Of a DNA stretch of 64,000 bases, positions 24,994-37,273 are shown in pieces. The translations under genes were made by a program, and so were the position numbers. The first letter of the stretch is position 1. The number at the start of each line of letters is the position of its first letter. Where the stretch lies: positions 682,001 through 746,000 of the forward strand of contig NC_134678.1 in the NCBI RefSeq assembly GCF_024713945.1, written 5' to 3'. Under the pieces are notes generated by a model. The model was not told the DNA's origin. It saw only the letters and a program-made list of their open reading frames with translations, and made no database searches. The stretch comes from Dermatophagoides farinae (lineage: Eukaryota > Arthropoda > Arachnida > Sarcoptiformes > Pyroglyphidae).

Positions 24994-27823
24994 TCAATGT
25001 TTATCAAATCTAACCGTACAATAAAATGCTAAATCTTTTCTGGTAACAATACCAATCACTTCATTATAATCATTCAATACGACAATATGTCGTAAGCCTA
25101 ATGCACGAAACAAACGAAATATACGATTCAATGATGCAGCATGACTTATTGTATAGGCACTTGGATTCATCACTGGTCTTAGATCCATTGTCATTTCTAA
25201 TTCATCAGTGGTCAATTCATTCATTATTTGCTGTAAATTTGGATAACGAGGATATGAATTACGGAATAATGAATTTAAATTTTTCCATGGTGCATCTAAT
25301 GAATATTCTTGAAATATTTTAGCTTTTAACATGACTAAAAGTTGTGAACGTAGTAAAAGACCACGATAACGGCCAAATGTACGTACAGCTTGATGGATGG
25401 TATTCTCGTCCACTACTGGAAATCCATTATAATGTGTGGAAGACAATATTTGGACAACATTACGAACTTTTTCACGTACTTGTAATGATGTCACTGGACT
25501 ATGCATTACTTCGGATGCAAATATTCGACTTGAATCGGATGGTGGTTGCCAACCAAGAAACGGTACATTCGATAGATCAATGTGTATATCATAGATACCT
25601 TCATTGAAACAATCACCAACCCATTTAGCAGTGAACACGGTAATCATGATGGGTAAACCGAATGAAAGATTTCCCGTAGTTTCAATCAATATCACAGTTA
25701 ATGATATAGTCATACGTACAATACCGCCAAGGCTAGCTGATGCACCAATCAAAGCAAATTTTCCCGAATGTATCCATGTTTCATTCGGCAATACATAGGA
25801 TAATCCAATACCAACTAAACGGCCCCATGTTGCGCCCAACATTAATCCGGGTATAAATAGGCCACTAGATACGGATAAACCATATGTTACACATGAGATA
25901 AAAAAATATGTTATCACAAATATTGTCAACGATCTGATATTCCATGCACCATCTTTGTTATGAAATAAATTCTTCAACGTGGCTTCTGGTGTATTAAACC
26001 AAAGTGCTGCCATTACATTGTGTTGTCCTTTTTGGCAACCATATGTTACAGGGAATTGTGTTTCTTCCGTTGTTTCTGGTGTACATTCACTCCAAACATT
26101 CATCAATGCAAATCCAATGGTTGCCGTAAGTAATGATACCAATACAGCTTCGCCGACTCGTAACAGGCGACGATTTTCCAGCCATCGTTGTCGTAGTATA
26201 GTTAATTTCATATTGAATAAATTGAATAACGCTCCAGTGATGCCACCGAATACACCCATAGCAGCAAATAATGGAATCTCATAAAAACTATAATCAATAT
26301 CTTGAAATTTTCCAAAATTCAATAATCCTGGACTACCCATCCGTTCACCATTGAAAACGGACACCACTGAATTCAATGTGAATGATGAAACCAATGAACA
26401 GAAAAATATACGTAAAACAAGCTGTTGATTCCAGAATGATGCGCCTTCTTCCAGAGCGAATAATACACCACCCAATGGTGAACCGAATGCAGCAGCAACA
26501 CCGGCAGCAGCACCTAATAAATTAAGTGATGATGGAGAAATTGGAATTTGATCAAATAGAGAAAACAAGAAAAATCTAAAGACAAACCTGCAGAAACAAA
26601 ATCACGTTTTTCATGATCTTCACGGAATCGTGATAATCCAATTTCAAAATTCAAATTAAATGTGGTGGATTTTGCTTGAGAAATACCGGCAGCAATTGTT
26701 GCACCACAATGAATCATTGGACCTTCTTTTCCACAGGCCAATCCACCAACCACTGAACAAATGACGCCAAACATTTTAGCAAAATATGTTTTAACACGTA
26801 CAACTTCAGGAACTTTAACACCATTTAGATAACATTTTATAACCGGTATACCAGAACCGGCAGCAACCGGTGCCATATAGGTGACCAGCCAAGAGCCAAG
26901 AAATACTGGTATGCCATTCGTTAACAACCAAATAATGTACGGTTTTATCATTGAATTTGGATTCGATGAATTAAGTAGATTCTATAGAATGTTTTAATGA
27001 TCCGATTAATTATCATTAATTGAAAAAAAATTTGAACTTTTACCATTAATTTTTGATATTTATAATTAGTCAATGTTTCCACACTGTATAAAATGCAACA
27101 GGCAGTCAATCCGATCAATACACCAATGAAAAATATGACAAGCCATCTAGTGAATTCCAAATAATGATTACCAAGTCCTTTACGTCGGGCATTATTTTCT
27201 TCTTCTAAATGTAACATATTTTCACAAATATCATAATCAAGACTTTCGTAACCAAGACTTTTTTGATGATACATTCGTCGTGATACCGATTGTGAAATGG
27301 TGGATGTCATTGATACCACCGATGTTATGGTTTTATTTGCATCACCATTCTGTACATTATGATGCGTATGATGTGGATGATTCGTTGCATTAAGATCCTG
27401 ATCATTATTATGATCATCGGTATCATTATTTGCATCGTGATTAATCAATGATTCTGTTGATACTGTACGATTTAATGTGGAACGGAATTTTTGTTTATCA
27501 CGAAATTTTTGTAAACGACGTTCACTATTTCTTTTATACGGTAGATGACTTATTGAACGTGGCCTATAACGACGATTTGGTGATGTTGAATCTAAAAATG
27601 CTGGTATTGGTTCAATTATTTCGACCACTTCTTCATTTTCTCTAGGAATTAATGAATGAAAAAAAAAGTTTAATTCAAATTTTGTGGCAACAAAGTGAAT
27701 GATTGAAAAAAACCTTGTTGTTGAATCCGGTGGTTCAGGTGTCATCGGCAATGATATTTCAGCATCCGAACCTAATCCTGGTTCTTGCTGCTGCTGCTGT
27801 TGTTGTTGTTGTTGTTCAATCAA
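24994..27823 (-). CDS. CLCN7: CLC-7-type chloride/proton exchanger
   Basis: Exons 27823-27714, 27641-27044, 26981-26588 and 26513-24994, all GT/AG and in frame, 873 aa. Lysosomal/late-endosomal 2Cl-/H+ antiporter. Seen: GSGIP selectivity loop with Ser, GKEGP with the gating Glu, [13 protein letters not shown] with the proton Glu, [12 protein letters not shown]-like membrane segments, and two CBS domains at the C-terminus ([16 protein letters not shown] and [19 protein letters not shown]). The tail [26 protein letters not shown] matches CLC-7 more than CLC-6 or CLC-3/4/5. The N-terminus is cytoplasmic, begins with a poly-Gln run, and includes [16 protein letters not shown] before the first helix. 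Length is slightly above the ~800-aa norm because of this head. Confidence 0.95.
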
Positions 27824-30042
27824 TGTTGATGATGTGGATGGAAGATTATTATTCGTTGAAATTTGAACTTGATGACGATGATGATGACATGATGTGCAAA
27901 AATGAAATTTTTTTTTTATTTATTTTCTATTTTCCAATTTAATTTACACGATCATAAAAAAATATATAATGATGAAGATGATGATGATGATCATGTGACA
28001 ACCATAACAACGACAACAACAACAACAAGCTAATTGTTTTTCTTTTCATTTAAAACAAATATATACTGCTTACTGGCAACATTTGCAAATAAAAAAAAAA
28101 TAAGAAATAAAATAAAGGAAATCATAATGGGGAAAAGAAAACATCGTTATCATCATCATCATCTTGGTTTAGTCATCATTTTATACAAAACAAAACAAAA
28201 AAAATTTACTTTTTTTTCTATTGCCGCTGTTGTTGTTGTTGATTCATTGGATCATTTATCATCATCATCATTTATTTTTCATTGTTGACATATTTGTTTT
28301 CCAATCTATGATATTGGTGATAATATATATTGTAATTAAGCACACAATCAATCGACAACCCAAAACGACGAATTCAAATCTATTTTGAACCAAAATGCAA
28401 TCAATCTCGAATGTGTGTGTGTGTGTTTGGATATATATTTATTTACTTCAACAATTCAGTTCAATTCAAATCGAAAAAAAATGCAAAACAAAAACAATGG
28501 CTAATTTAACCCATGGCTGTGTGAAAATAGCCGGAAAATGAGTGATGAATTTGAATGAATTTTTTATTTTTTTTTTTTTTGGTAATTTTTAAAAATTCTT
28601 AAATTTAAAATAATTCCTGTTTCGTTTTGCTCTCTCTCTCTTTCTTTCCCTTACTTTAGACTTTAATCTTTGGAACATTTTCGCAATTTATCATTGATTG
28701 ATTGGAAAATTTTCCGTACACATCCACTGACAAAAATGTTTTTCAGAATTTCCATGAATCCAATCGTTCCAAATTCATCGATCAATGAACCCTGATTGTT
28801 GAAGAGAACAAAACGAAGAGTGGAAAAAAAACCCGGAACAAAACCGAAAGAAAAAAAAATTATCGTACAGTACATTTTCCGTCCAACAGAAAAAAAAAAT
28901 TATGCAGAATCAATCACCAATGGACGCAAACGCGGAAGTTTAAAGTTCAGTTCAAAAAAGAGAGAGATTGAAAAAAAAAAATTCTGGATTCTTGGTCGCC
29001 AATATTTTTTTTTTCATCAACATCTAAATGTACTCGACAAACAACAATAATACACCAGAAATGTATGTGATCCATTTCTCAAGTCAAATTCTTTTTTTTG
29101 TTTGTTTGTTTGTTTCTCTTTTCCACCACTCCCACACACATGTACTAAAAATAGTAACCAGCAAAAATGAAATAAAATAATGAATTTCAGTATCTTTTTC
29201 AGCGCAATTCCATGGAACAATCTATCTATATTTATTCTATGACGAAAACTATTCTGGATCATCAACATCCACCCCCACACACACACACACACAAACGGAA
29301 CGCGTAAGTAGAAGTAGTAGAGAATTGATTCTATATAAATTTTTTTTTCATCGTTGTTTTCCATTTTATTTAACCTAGAAAGAATGGGCCTAGCTGATCT
29401 AACGATGATGATGATGATGATGATGATGATGACGGTGTGACCAATCAACCCGGAATTTATATATAGATTACTTTTGGTGTGATGACGACGTTATCACCTC
29501 GCTCGTTTGTCGTAAGAACTGGATTTGGTGTAAATATTTTTTTTCATCGTCGTCGTCGTCGTCGTTGATGTTGGTTGGTTGGTTGGTGGTGGTATATAAA
29601 TAGACATCAACCGATAAATATTTTTGGCCATTTCGAATTCTGGATCCAATGTGTGTGTGTGTATGTTTGGTTTTAACAACGCGAAACTTGAAAGAAAAAC
29701 CAGAAATGTCTTGAAAATATCAAACATCATTGGTCCAAAATGTCATTGCCCTTTTATGGAACAACAACAACAAAAAAATTCATTTATATGAAATTTATTC
29801 ATCATAAATGATGTAAAACACACACATACATACACACGGAAACAACATACAGTCCACTTTACAGACTGCTGTTGTTTATTCCGATTTGTTATTATTCCAT
29901 TTTTTTCGAATAAAATTTTACAACTTTACAACAAAAAAAAAATTTTACTTTGGTTTTGTTTTCTCGTCTGTTTGTTAAATTTTTGAAAATCTTTACAAAT
30001 TTACAAATCTCGATTTATTTACAAACAAAAAAGAACACAAAA
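27824..30042. other. Intergenic region with divergent promoters
   Basis: Between the 5' ends of CLC-7 (-) and the Cys-rich membrane protein gene (+). GAT/ATC repeats, GT run near 28413-28425, CA run near 29274-29294, poly-A/T tracts. No exon or RNA gene recognised. Confidence 0.55.
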
Positions 30043-32619
30043 ATGTCACCATTTTCGAATCGATTCGGATCATCATCAAGAATGATGGAAATCTATTATT
30101 GTTTGCTACTGCTGCTTCTGCTGCCATTCATATTGATGTTCAATGTTGAATCAAAACCAATATCATCAATAAGTGATAAATCGAACGAATCATCATCATC
30201 ATCATCTACATCATCGGATATCATAAATTCCATACCAAATCCATTATCATCACCATCACCATCAATATTAAATCCACCCATAATGATAACATTTCCACCG
30301 ATGCATTGTTTAAAAGATTCTGATTGTATTGGAAAAAATTCATCATCAAAAATATTTTATGATCCAAATGGACGTTGTGATATTCGACAAAATCAATGCG
30401 TTTGTCGTGATATGAAACGTTTTAGGCGTGTACAGATCAAAGTGAATGTTAAAACGACAAATCATCATAATAATAATCCGACCAATAATAGTAATAATAA
30501 CAGTAATAATAATAATAATACTGCCAATCTACAACATGTGGTTTATGTAACAAAATGTTTATTATACGATAATAATAATAATTGGCCACCATCAAACGAC
30601 GAACAAAATCATAATCATCATCATCATCATTCAATTCAATCATCTTCATCATCATCGTCTGCATCGATATCATCATCATCATCCAATATTTTATCGATTC
30701 GTCCACATTATTATGGCCAACATTGTGATGATGATCGTCAATGTTCAGCAAATATGATTTGTAGACAATTGATTGTAGCAAATAAAAATAAAAACAATAA
30801 CAATAATTCAACAAATTCAACATCAACGTCGACTATTTCAACACCGTATTCATCATCAACATCATCAACATCATCGAATGTTAATCTAACACAAATGTTA
30901 ACAACAAAACGTTGTCGTTGTCCATTGGGACAACATTGGAATAAATATATTCGTCGTTGTGAATGGATACATTCAAATTCGTTGTTTCAATTTGGACTAG
31001 CGCAACCACCACCACCACCATCATTAGGTGATCATCATGGCCATAATAATCTATATGATCAACAATCTTATCCAAATGGTGGCCATTATTATGGTCAAAA
31101 TGGTAATAATCTTATCAATGGTTTATCATCATCATCCGGTGTTATTGGACATTCTTCCGTTGGCGGTGTTGGTGGCAATGGTAATTCAGTAAATCATCAT
31201 CATCATCATTCAATTGCTGCCAGTAATATTGATTTAAAAATATTTGAAATTGTATTGGAAATTGCATTTCTATTGGCTTGTTTACTTGGTTATAAAGCTT
31301 GTTCATCTATTTGTTGTAAAGATCAAGATCAACAAAATGATGGCTCAAATGGTGGTGGTAATGGTGGTTGTAATACCGATCTTTGTTATGGATCAGGTGA
31401 TGAACATGATTCATTCACAATGGGTACAAATAATACAAGAGTTATTGAAGGTGGTCGTATTGGTGGTCGTGATTTTAAATCCGATGAAGAATCAATATTA
31501 AGTTCATCGATAATGAAATCATCATCATTATCGATTTCAGGATCAAATAATAATCATCATCATCAGAATAATAAATCGTTGACATCTGTACCGAATTTAG
31601 TGAATGGATTAAAAGGAGCTTCAACGATCAGTCAGAATAAAAAAAGTCAAAGTTTTCGATATTCCATTCAAAATAGTAGCAATGGTGGTGCATGGCTTGA
31701 TGGAATGCGTGGTGGGAAAACCAATTCTGTGAAACAAGCCAGAAGAATGTCAAGAAAACGTCGTATGAGTCGATTTTGTTCACGAACAATGGCACGTCGT
31801 AATTCAACAACAACATATACATCGTCACCATATACAATGGGTGGTGGTGGTGGTGGTGGTTCAACATCATCATCATCAGCATATTATACAAGTCAAAATT
31901 TTCGTCGTCTTTCATCGGTATCAGCATCGGCAATGTCAAGATCATCATCAGCATCGACACGTAATTTATTGGTCAAAATTGCTAATCCATCTTCGGCTGC
32001 TGATAAATGTTTATCGGTATCGACTATTTTAGCACCACAATTAAATGGTGCTGGTAGTAGTGGTGGTGGTACAAGTGGATCAAATTCACGTACATCATCA
32101 CCATGTTATAATTGTCGTATTTATAAAGAAGTTTATTCTCCAAGTGCCCAATGTAAATCATGTCGTTCATTATTATTATCGGCTGCTGCTGCAGCAGCAA
32201 CAACATCATCAATAGCCGATGATATGAATCATAAATCAAAAGATAATAAAGATAATAATTCATCATCGAATAATAAAAATTCTCTTATTGATTTTGATTC
32301 ATTAATGTTAATGGTTACCGGTGGTGGATTGACGACAAATATATCAAATAATAATAATAATGATGGATCATCGGATCGTCTATCAACAGCCTCATCATCA
32401 TTGGATTCATCAAATAATCATCATCAAAATCAGATCAAATCCTCTCCTTCATCATCATCATCATCATCATCGTCATCATCATCATCATCATCAGTAACAA
32501 CAGCAATCATACTGCCTCCACCATATAAACAGAAACCAATTAGACGTTCAGAAGAGGTGGGTGTACCACCACATCTACGTGCTCCTTATCGTGATTCACA
32601 ACCATTTTGGCTTAAATAA
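30043..32619 (+). CDS. Type I membrane protein with Cys-rich ectodomain and PPPY-containing tail
   Basis: Single exon, 858 aa from the ATG at 30043; a longer reading from 29950 would need a TTG start. A signal-peptide-like core (YYCLLLLLLLPFILMF) lies at about residues 22-40. The ectodomain (to about 390) has spaced Cys clusters CLKDSDC, GRCDIRQNQCVC, QHCDDDRQCSANMIC and KRCRCPLGQHW..RRCEW, which resemble EB-type modules of arthropod proteins, separated by Ser/Asn/His runs. One membrane segment (ILEIAFLLACLLG-like, about 398-415) is followed by CSSICC. The cytoplasmic half is Ser/Gly/Asn-rich, has a basic stretch (ARRMSRKRRMSRF) and a CxxC pair set (CYNCRIYK..CKSC). It ends with PPPYKQKP, a WW-domain (Nedd4) ligand motif, and GVPPHLRAPYRDSQPFW. 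I do not recognise a named family. TCA-type codon repeats encode the long Ser runs. Confidence 0.75.
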   Translation: MSPFSNRFGSSSRMMEIYYCLLLLLLLPFILMFNVESKPISSISDKSNESSSSSSTSSDIINSIPNPLSSPSPSILNPPIMITFPPMHCLKDSDCIGKNSSSKIFYDPNGRCDIRQNQCVCRDMKRFRRVQIKVNVKTTNHHNNNPTNNSNNNSNNNNNTANLQHVVYVTKCLLYDNNNNWPPSNDEQNHNHHHHHSIQSSSSSSSASISSSSSNILSIRPHYYGQHCDDDRQCSANMICRQLIVANKNKNNNNNSTNSTSTSTISTPYSSSTSSTSSNVNLTQMLTTKRCRCPLGQHWNKYIRRCEWIHSNSLFQFGLAQPPPPPSLGDHHGHNNLYDQQSYPNGGHYYGQNGNNLINGLSSSSGVIGHSSVGGVGGNGNSVNHHHHHSIAASNIDLKIFEIVLEIAFLLACLLGYKACSSICCKDQDQQNDGSNGGGNGGCNTDLCYGSGDEHDSFTMGTNNTRVIEGGRIGGRDFKSDEESILSSSIMKSSSLSISGSNNNHHHQNNKSLTSVPNLVNGLKGASTISQNKKSQSFRYSIQNSSNGGAWLDGMRGGKTNSVKQARRMSRKRRMSRFCSRTMARRNSTTTYTSSPYTMGGGGGGGSTSSSSAYYTSQNFRRLSSVSASAMSRSSSASTRNLLVKIANPSSAADKCLSVSTILAPQLNGAGSSGGGTSGSNSRTSSPCYNCRIYKEVYSPSAQCKSCRSLLLSAAAAAATTSSIADDMNHKSKDNKDNNSSSNNKNSLIDFDSLMLMVTGGGLTTNISNNNNNDGSSDRLSTASSSLDSSNNHHQNQIKSSPSSSSSSSSSSSSSSSVTTAIILPPPYKQKPIRRSEEVGVPPHLRAPYRDSQPFWLK

Positions 32620-33028
32620 ATGACAAAAAAAAAACAATGAAATACAAAATTTACAATTTACACACAAACAAACAATTTATTCATTCATTCATTCATTAAT
32701 TCATTCAGGTGATTTATTATAAAAAAAAAAAATTTTCTCCATTCTTTCCACTCTCATATGCCAATCTCTTTCGTTTTGCCATGTTTTCAATTTCTCTCTT
32801 TCTCTCTCTCTCTCTCTTTTTGAATTGTTGTTTGTTCCACACATATATCTTAATCTTGTAACCAATTTTCATTTCATTTTTTCATTTACGATACTATTGT
32901 ATCTTGATTGTTTTTCTTTTTCTATATATGATGACAATTTTTTTCTTTTTTGGCTTCTCTTTCTTTACCAAACACAAAAGACACACAATCGATTGATTGA
33001 TCAAATGTTTTGATCAGGATACTTACAA

Positions 33029-33064
<36 letters not shown>

Positions 33065-33309
33065 TTGCTACAAATTTACAATGTAAATTATAAATGAATG
33101 ACGGTGGTTTTTTTTCCGGAATTTTTCCTGAAATTTTTGGTTTTGTATTTTTCTCTCCTGATGATGATGATGATGATGTTTTTTTTGCAGCAAATTCATA
33201 AATTTGAAAATTTAACTTTTGTTTTAAGCGTTTTGCAAAAATTTTTTTTTTTCAATAATAAAACATATATTTCAAAAATGTGCAAATTTTGATTTGATCA
33301 GTTTTTTTT
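32620..33309. other. Spacer with (CA)n before the receptor-like array
   Basis: 3' end of the Cys-rich membrane gene and 3' flank of copy A. Includes a CT-rich tract near 32795-32818, a CA microsatellite and a GAT run. Nothing else seen. Confidence 0.6.
33033..33062. repeat. (CA)n microsatellite
   Basis: About 15 uninterrupted AC units. Confidence 0.95.
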
Positions 33310-34833
33310 TCATAATTTTAAATAAAAACCTGTAATCATGAAAAAAACACCAACATAAACAAGCAATGCTTCGAATAGACCACGAAATGTTACATCACCT
33401 AATGAACCGAATGTATAGGATAATTTTTTGCCCATCGTCAATCGTTCATAAAGATCATCCAGTTTTATCTTTAAACGTAAATTTCGTTGCCGTTGTTTAC
33501 CAGATTGATTCATCGACAATTTTAATTGAATAGATGGTATTGATTTTTTGATCGCATGAACATTAACGGTAACATTTGCTAGCATCAAAAATGGTATTGA
33601 ACCAGTTGCAGCATGTACGATAGCGATGGCGATGAATAAAATTCGTGTCAATGATGGTAAATATTCAAATAGAATTTCACAAATAATCATAGCATTCATT
33701 GGTATACTAAACAATGAATAATAATATAGTGCATGGCTCCAAACATCTTTATCAGCATAGATTACATAATACGTCATTTGAATATGTTGCCTATAGACGA
33801 ACCAAAGTTTTTGCAACTGTTTTCGGTCAATCATTATTCTTGATCGATTAATTCTGTTGAATGTTTCATTATAATTAGTTAATGTATCCAAAGACATTTG
33901 GTATGGTATTGCCGCTGTTGATGAAAGTAATAATGCACCTTGCATCAATATTAATATCATGATGAACAAGGTGATCGATTCAATGATGAGTGCAAATGTC
34001 ATAATGAAAGATGTTCGTACAATATCATAGCTGAATACTTCCATCGAGATTATTAACCATCCAATTGGATATCCAATAACTTGAATAGAGATAGAAAGTA
34101 AAAAAAATTGATAATGGAGAAACGTGAATGAAAACAACAACTTACATAGACAAAGATGGAGCAAGAAATTTATATGATCCATAATAAATGTTGTCAATAG
34201 CATACGTATTCTTGTACGTAATGTAACCAATGGAAATAATTTCATTGGATTTTGTTGAAATTTTCTATGATCCATTCTATCCATTTCGATCCATGATTGG
34301 ATCCACAAACGAATGGCTAACAATTTTTCGAACAAATAATTTGTCAACCATTTCGTTAATACAGAATGATGATGATCATGTCGATGATTCAAACGGAATC
34401 GTTTTCGATAACGTATTAAACGTGTTTGATATTTTTTTCGTATATTTTCTTCTGTATCTTGATTATTATGATATTGATCAGTATTGTAAACAATACAATC
34501 ATATAATAATGGAAATGTTAATGTATCGATATTAGCGAAATAAAATGTACGAATACCAAGTAGACCAAGTAATGCTGAAAATAATAAAACAATGATGAAA
34601 TAGTGATTGCAAATTTTTTGATGATGCCAAAAAAATCTGCATACATAATCATAACGATATAATGGAAATCGTTCTGAATCCAAATACATCATGATGATTA
34701 TCATCAATCTAATGATGCCATATAAATAGAATACAATATCCAGTGAACGATATAATCGATACGATTGATAGTTATGATTTTCGACAATATTTTTGATTGC
34801 ATTATAATAAAAATGACGAATTTTAAACAACAT
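33310..34833 (-). CDS. Multi-pass membrane protein family, copy A (most divergent)
   Basis: Exons 34833-34146 and 34079-33310, 485 aa. The start follows the family pattern (MLFKIRHFYYNAIKNIV); an in-frame upstream ATG at 34986 would add 51 hydrophobic residues. The intron is 66 bp with no stop in frame, so unspliced RNA would still read through. Family blocks are present but altered: YDCIVYNTDQYHNNQDTEENI, RLKIKLDDLYERLTMGKKLSYTFG and VTFRGLFEALLVYVGVFFM. It has the most basic loop (RYRKRFRLNHRHDHHH). It is the outermost gene of the minus-strand array and the most distant in sequence, so probably an older branch. Function unknown; receptor-like by topology only. Confidence 0.85.
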   Translation of the reverse strand: MLFKIRHFYYNAIKNIVENHNYQSYRLYRSLDIVFYLYGIIRLMIIIMMYLDSERFPLYRYDYVCRFFWHHQKICNHYFIIVLLFSALLGLLGIRTFYFANIDTLTFPLLYDCIVYNTDQYHNNQDTEENIRKKYQTRLIRYRKRFRLNHRHDHHHSVLTKWLTNYLFEKLLAIRLWIQSWIEMDRMDHRKFQQNPMKLFPLVTLRTRIRMLLTTFIMDHINFLLHLCLCKLLFSFTFLHYQFFLLSISIQVIGYPIGWLIISMEVFSYDIVRTSFIMTFALIIESITLFIMILILMQGALLLSSTAAIPYQMSLDTLTNYNETFNRINRSRIMIDRKQLQKLWFVYRQHIQMTYYVIYADKDVWSHALYYYSLFSIPMNAMIICEILFEYLPSLTRILFIAIAIVHAATGSIPFLMLANVTVNVHAIKKSIPSIQLKLSMNQSGKQRQRNLRLKIKLDDLYERLTMGKKLSYTFGSLGDVTFRGLFEALLVYVGVFFMITGFYLKL

Positions 34834-35260
34834 GATGATGATGAGAATTAATATTGTTTGGAAAAGAACCAAAAGTACCAAGAGTATAACGAGTGTTTGA
34901 TGATAACTGAAAAAAAATTCTCCGAAAATTTTAGTGGAAGAAATCGATTTCAGAAAAAAAAATTTGCTTGATCGATTTGAACACAAATTTCATTTTTTGG
35001 TTTCTTTCATAAATTTTCAAGTTATAAACAAATTTCTTATTTTGGACTTTATTCAAATATTTATTGTTTATATATTGTGGCCATGGTAATGGTGGTGACA
35101 AAAAATGATCATCAATTAATACATTTATCGATCAATACTAAAGATCAGTGACATTTTTTTTTCTTTGTTTGCAGCAAATTCGTAACAAAAAACAAACATT
35201 AAACAAATTTGTTTTTTTTTGTTTTTGTTTTGGAAAACCCGTGATCTAAAATTTTTTTCA
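34834..35260. other. Spacer between copies A and B
   Basis: 427 bp holding the copy A promoter and copy B 3' end. Poly-T tracts only; nothing else recognised. Confidence 0.6.
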
Positions 35261-36802
35261 TTAATTTGAATGAATATTTTCTTTCATATAAAGACCCATT
35301 ATCAAAAAGAATGATACGAAATAGGCAAGAAATGCTTCGAATAAACCACGAAATGTAATAATGCCAAGATGGCCAAATGTGAATGCAATTTTTCTGCCAA
35401 ACATCAATCGTTCATAAAGATCATCATATTTTAATTTCATTCGTAAATAATGACGATATTTTAATTGTAATTGTATGGCCGGAATATGATTTTTGATTCG
35501 ATGTGAATCACTAGATACTATTGCCAATTTTATAAATGGAATTAAACCAGTAAATGCATGAATGATGGTAATTACAATGAATACCAATTGTGTTTGTGTT
35601 GGCATATCTTCCAATATTAATTCACATATAGTGGTTACATTGATCGGTATGCTAACCAATGCATAATAATAAAGTGCTTTGCTCCATGCATCTTTATCAG
35701 TGTATAATTGATAATATGATAATATATTATGTTGCCTATAAATAGATCCAAGATTTTTTAAATCATTCATAGTGATTGATTTTTTTCTATCACCATGACA
35801 ACAATGTTGAGAATTTTTTTTCGAAATCATAATAAAATTTTGATTTAAATGAATCAATTCATTATGATATACATAATATGTAGCCATTATTGTACCGGAT
35901 AGTAACATTGAACATTGAAGTAATAAAATTGTATTATGTGTGAACAATATCACCTCGATCATTATGATGAATTTCATGATCGGAGAATTTTTTACCAATT
36001 CAAATTTTAAAAATTGTGGAATAATCACAATACCACCGACGATAATGACGAGCACTTTATACAAAAAAATGAATATGAGGAGAAATTGAAAAATTAAAAT
36101 ACAAACAAAAAACATGATAGAAATGTACTTACAAATAAAAATGTGAAGAATATGATTGCAGAAGTCAATAATCAATACGAATAACAAAACATGTGTTCGA
36201 CTTTTACGATTTGCATTGGGAAACAAACGCATTTTATTTCGATTTTCAAACAAATTCCTATCTACACGATCCAATTGCAACCATGAATCGATCCAAACAC
36301 GAATTCTGAACCAATGATTAAATAATCGTGGAATAATTATCGATAATAAGCGATGATTAAGAGCAAATTGTTGCTGATAATCCTCGAAACGTTGTGACAA
36401 TTTCATTGCAATATTTTCATCCGTATCTCGACTTTTATAATATTGATCCATATTATATACGATACAATCATAAAAAATCTGAAAACTTAGTGTATCCACA
36501 TGGTTAAAGAAAAATGTTCGTATACCAAGTAATCCAATCAATACAAGCAATATTCCAATGATCATAAAGAATTTATTAAGAATGTTTCGATGATTCCAGA
36601 AATATAATGATGCATAATCATATCGATATAATGGAAATTTTTCTGGATCAATAAAGATTAATGAAATGAATAATGCTCGTATTAACCAATAAATATAAAG
36701 CGAAAAATCAACACTATGTAATAGACGATATCGTATGGTGCCATTTTCTTCAACAATATGTTTAATTGCATCGTAGAGAAATGTTTTGATTTTCGGTAAC
36801 AT
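35261..36802 (-). CDS. Multi-pass membrane protein family, copy B (mosaic)
   Basis: Exons 36802-36133 and 36054-35261, 487 aa, 78-bp intron that is in frame and stop-free. The N-terminal block (KIKTFLYDAIKHIVEENGT) is of copy-D type. The following KFFMIIGILLVL and the FRIRVWIDSWLQLDR block are of copy-E/F type, and the exon 1 end (LHIFIC) returns to D type. This makes it the clearest mosaic of the array. The exon 2 loop has an insertion with HCCHGDRKKS not seen in the others. The last segment starts GHLGIITFRGLFEAFLAYFV. The start could be 15 codons earlier (ATG 36847), but the family alignment favours MLPKIK. Confidence 0.87.
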   Translation of the reverse strand: MLPKIKTFLYDAIKHIVEENGTIRYRLLHSVDFSLYIYWLIRALFISLIFIDPEKFPLYRYDYASLYFWNHRNILNKFFMIIGILLVLIGLLGIRTFFFNHVDTLSFQIFYDCIVYNMDQYYKSRDTDENIAMKLSQRFEDYQQQFALNHRLLSIIIPRLFNHWFRIRVWIDSWLQLDRVDRNLFENRNKMRLFPNANRKSRTHVLLFVLIIDFCNHILHIFICKYISIMFFVCILIFQFLLIFIFLYKVLVIIVGGIVIIPQFLKFELVKNSPIMKFIIMIEVILFTHNTILLLQCSMLLSGTIMATYYVYHNELIHLNQNFIMISKKNSQHCCHGDRKKSITMNDLKNLGSIYRQHNILSYYQLYTDKDAWSKALYYYALVSIPINVTTICELILEDMPTQTQLVFIVITIIHAFTGLIPFIKLAIVSSDSHRIKNHIPAIQLQLKYRHYLRMKLKYDDLYERLMFGRKIAFTFGHLGIITFRGLFEAFLAYFVSFFLIMGLYMKENIHSN

Positions 36803-37273
36803 TTTTAAAAATTGTTTAATCAGTCGCTTTATGAATGACAAATTCAAATGAATAATTTTCGTTTCTTTTCAACATTATTAAATGTCGATTTCTTCTTCTT
36901 TTTCTTCTTTTGAATTGTTATTTTAATTGAAACAATATTCTTGCTGTTTTGGAATGAAAATAATGATTTTGAATGCTGATGATGACGAAGTTGTTGTTGT
37001 TGTTGTTAATGAATAGTTTGGTAAAAATAAATTAGCTATAAACAACTGGTTATCATTAAAAGGATGATGACTTTTTTTGTGTGTGTGTAAATTTTCGAAA
37101 AATTGTGCGTAATTAAAATGGAAAATATTTTCGGAAAAGAAAAAAAAATTTCAAAGTACAAAAAAAACAAAAATTAAATAACAATTAATTGATTATTATG
37201 ATTTTATTTGGTTTTAAGAATTTTTTTTTATAGAAAACACAAAGAAATAAGCAAAATTAAGATTGAAATCGAA
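36803..37273. other. Spacer between copies B and C
   Basis: 471 bp, AT-rich, with a short GTT repeat and poly-A/T runs. Holds the promoter of B and the 3' end of C. Confidence 0.6.
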
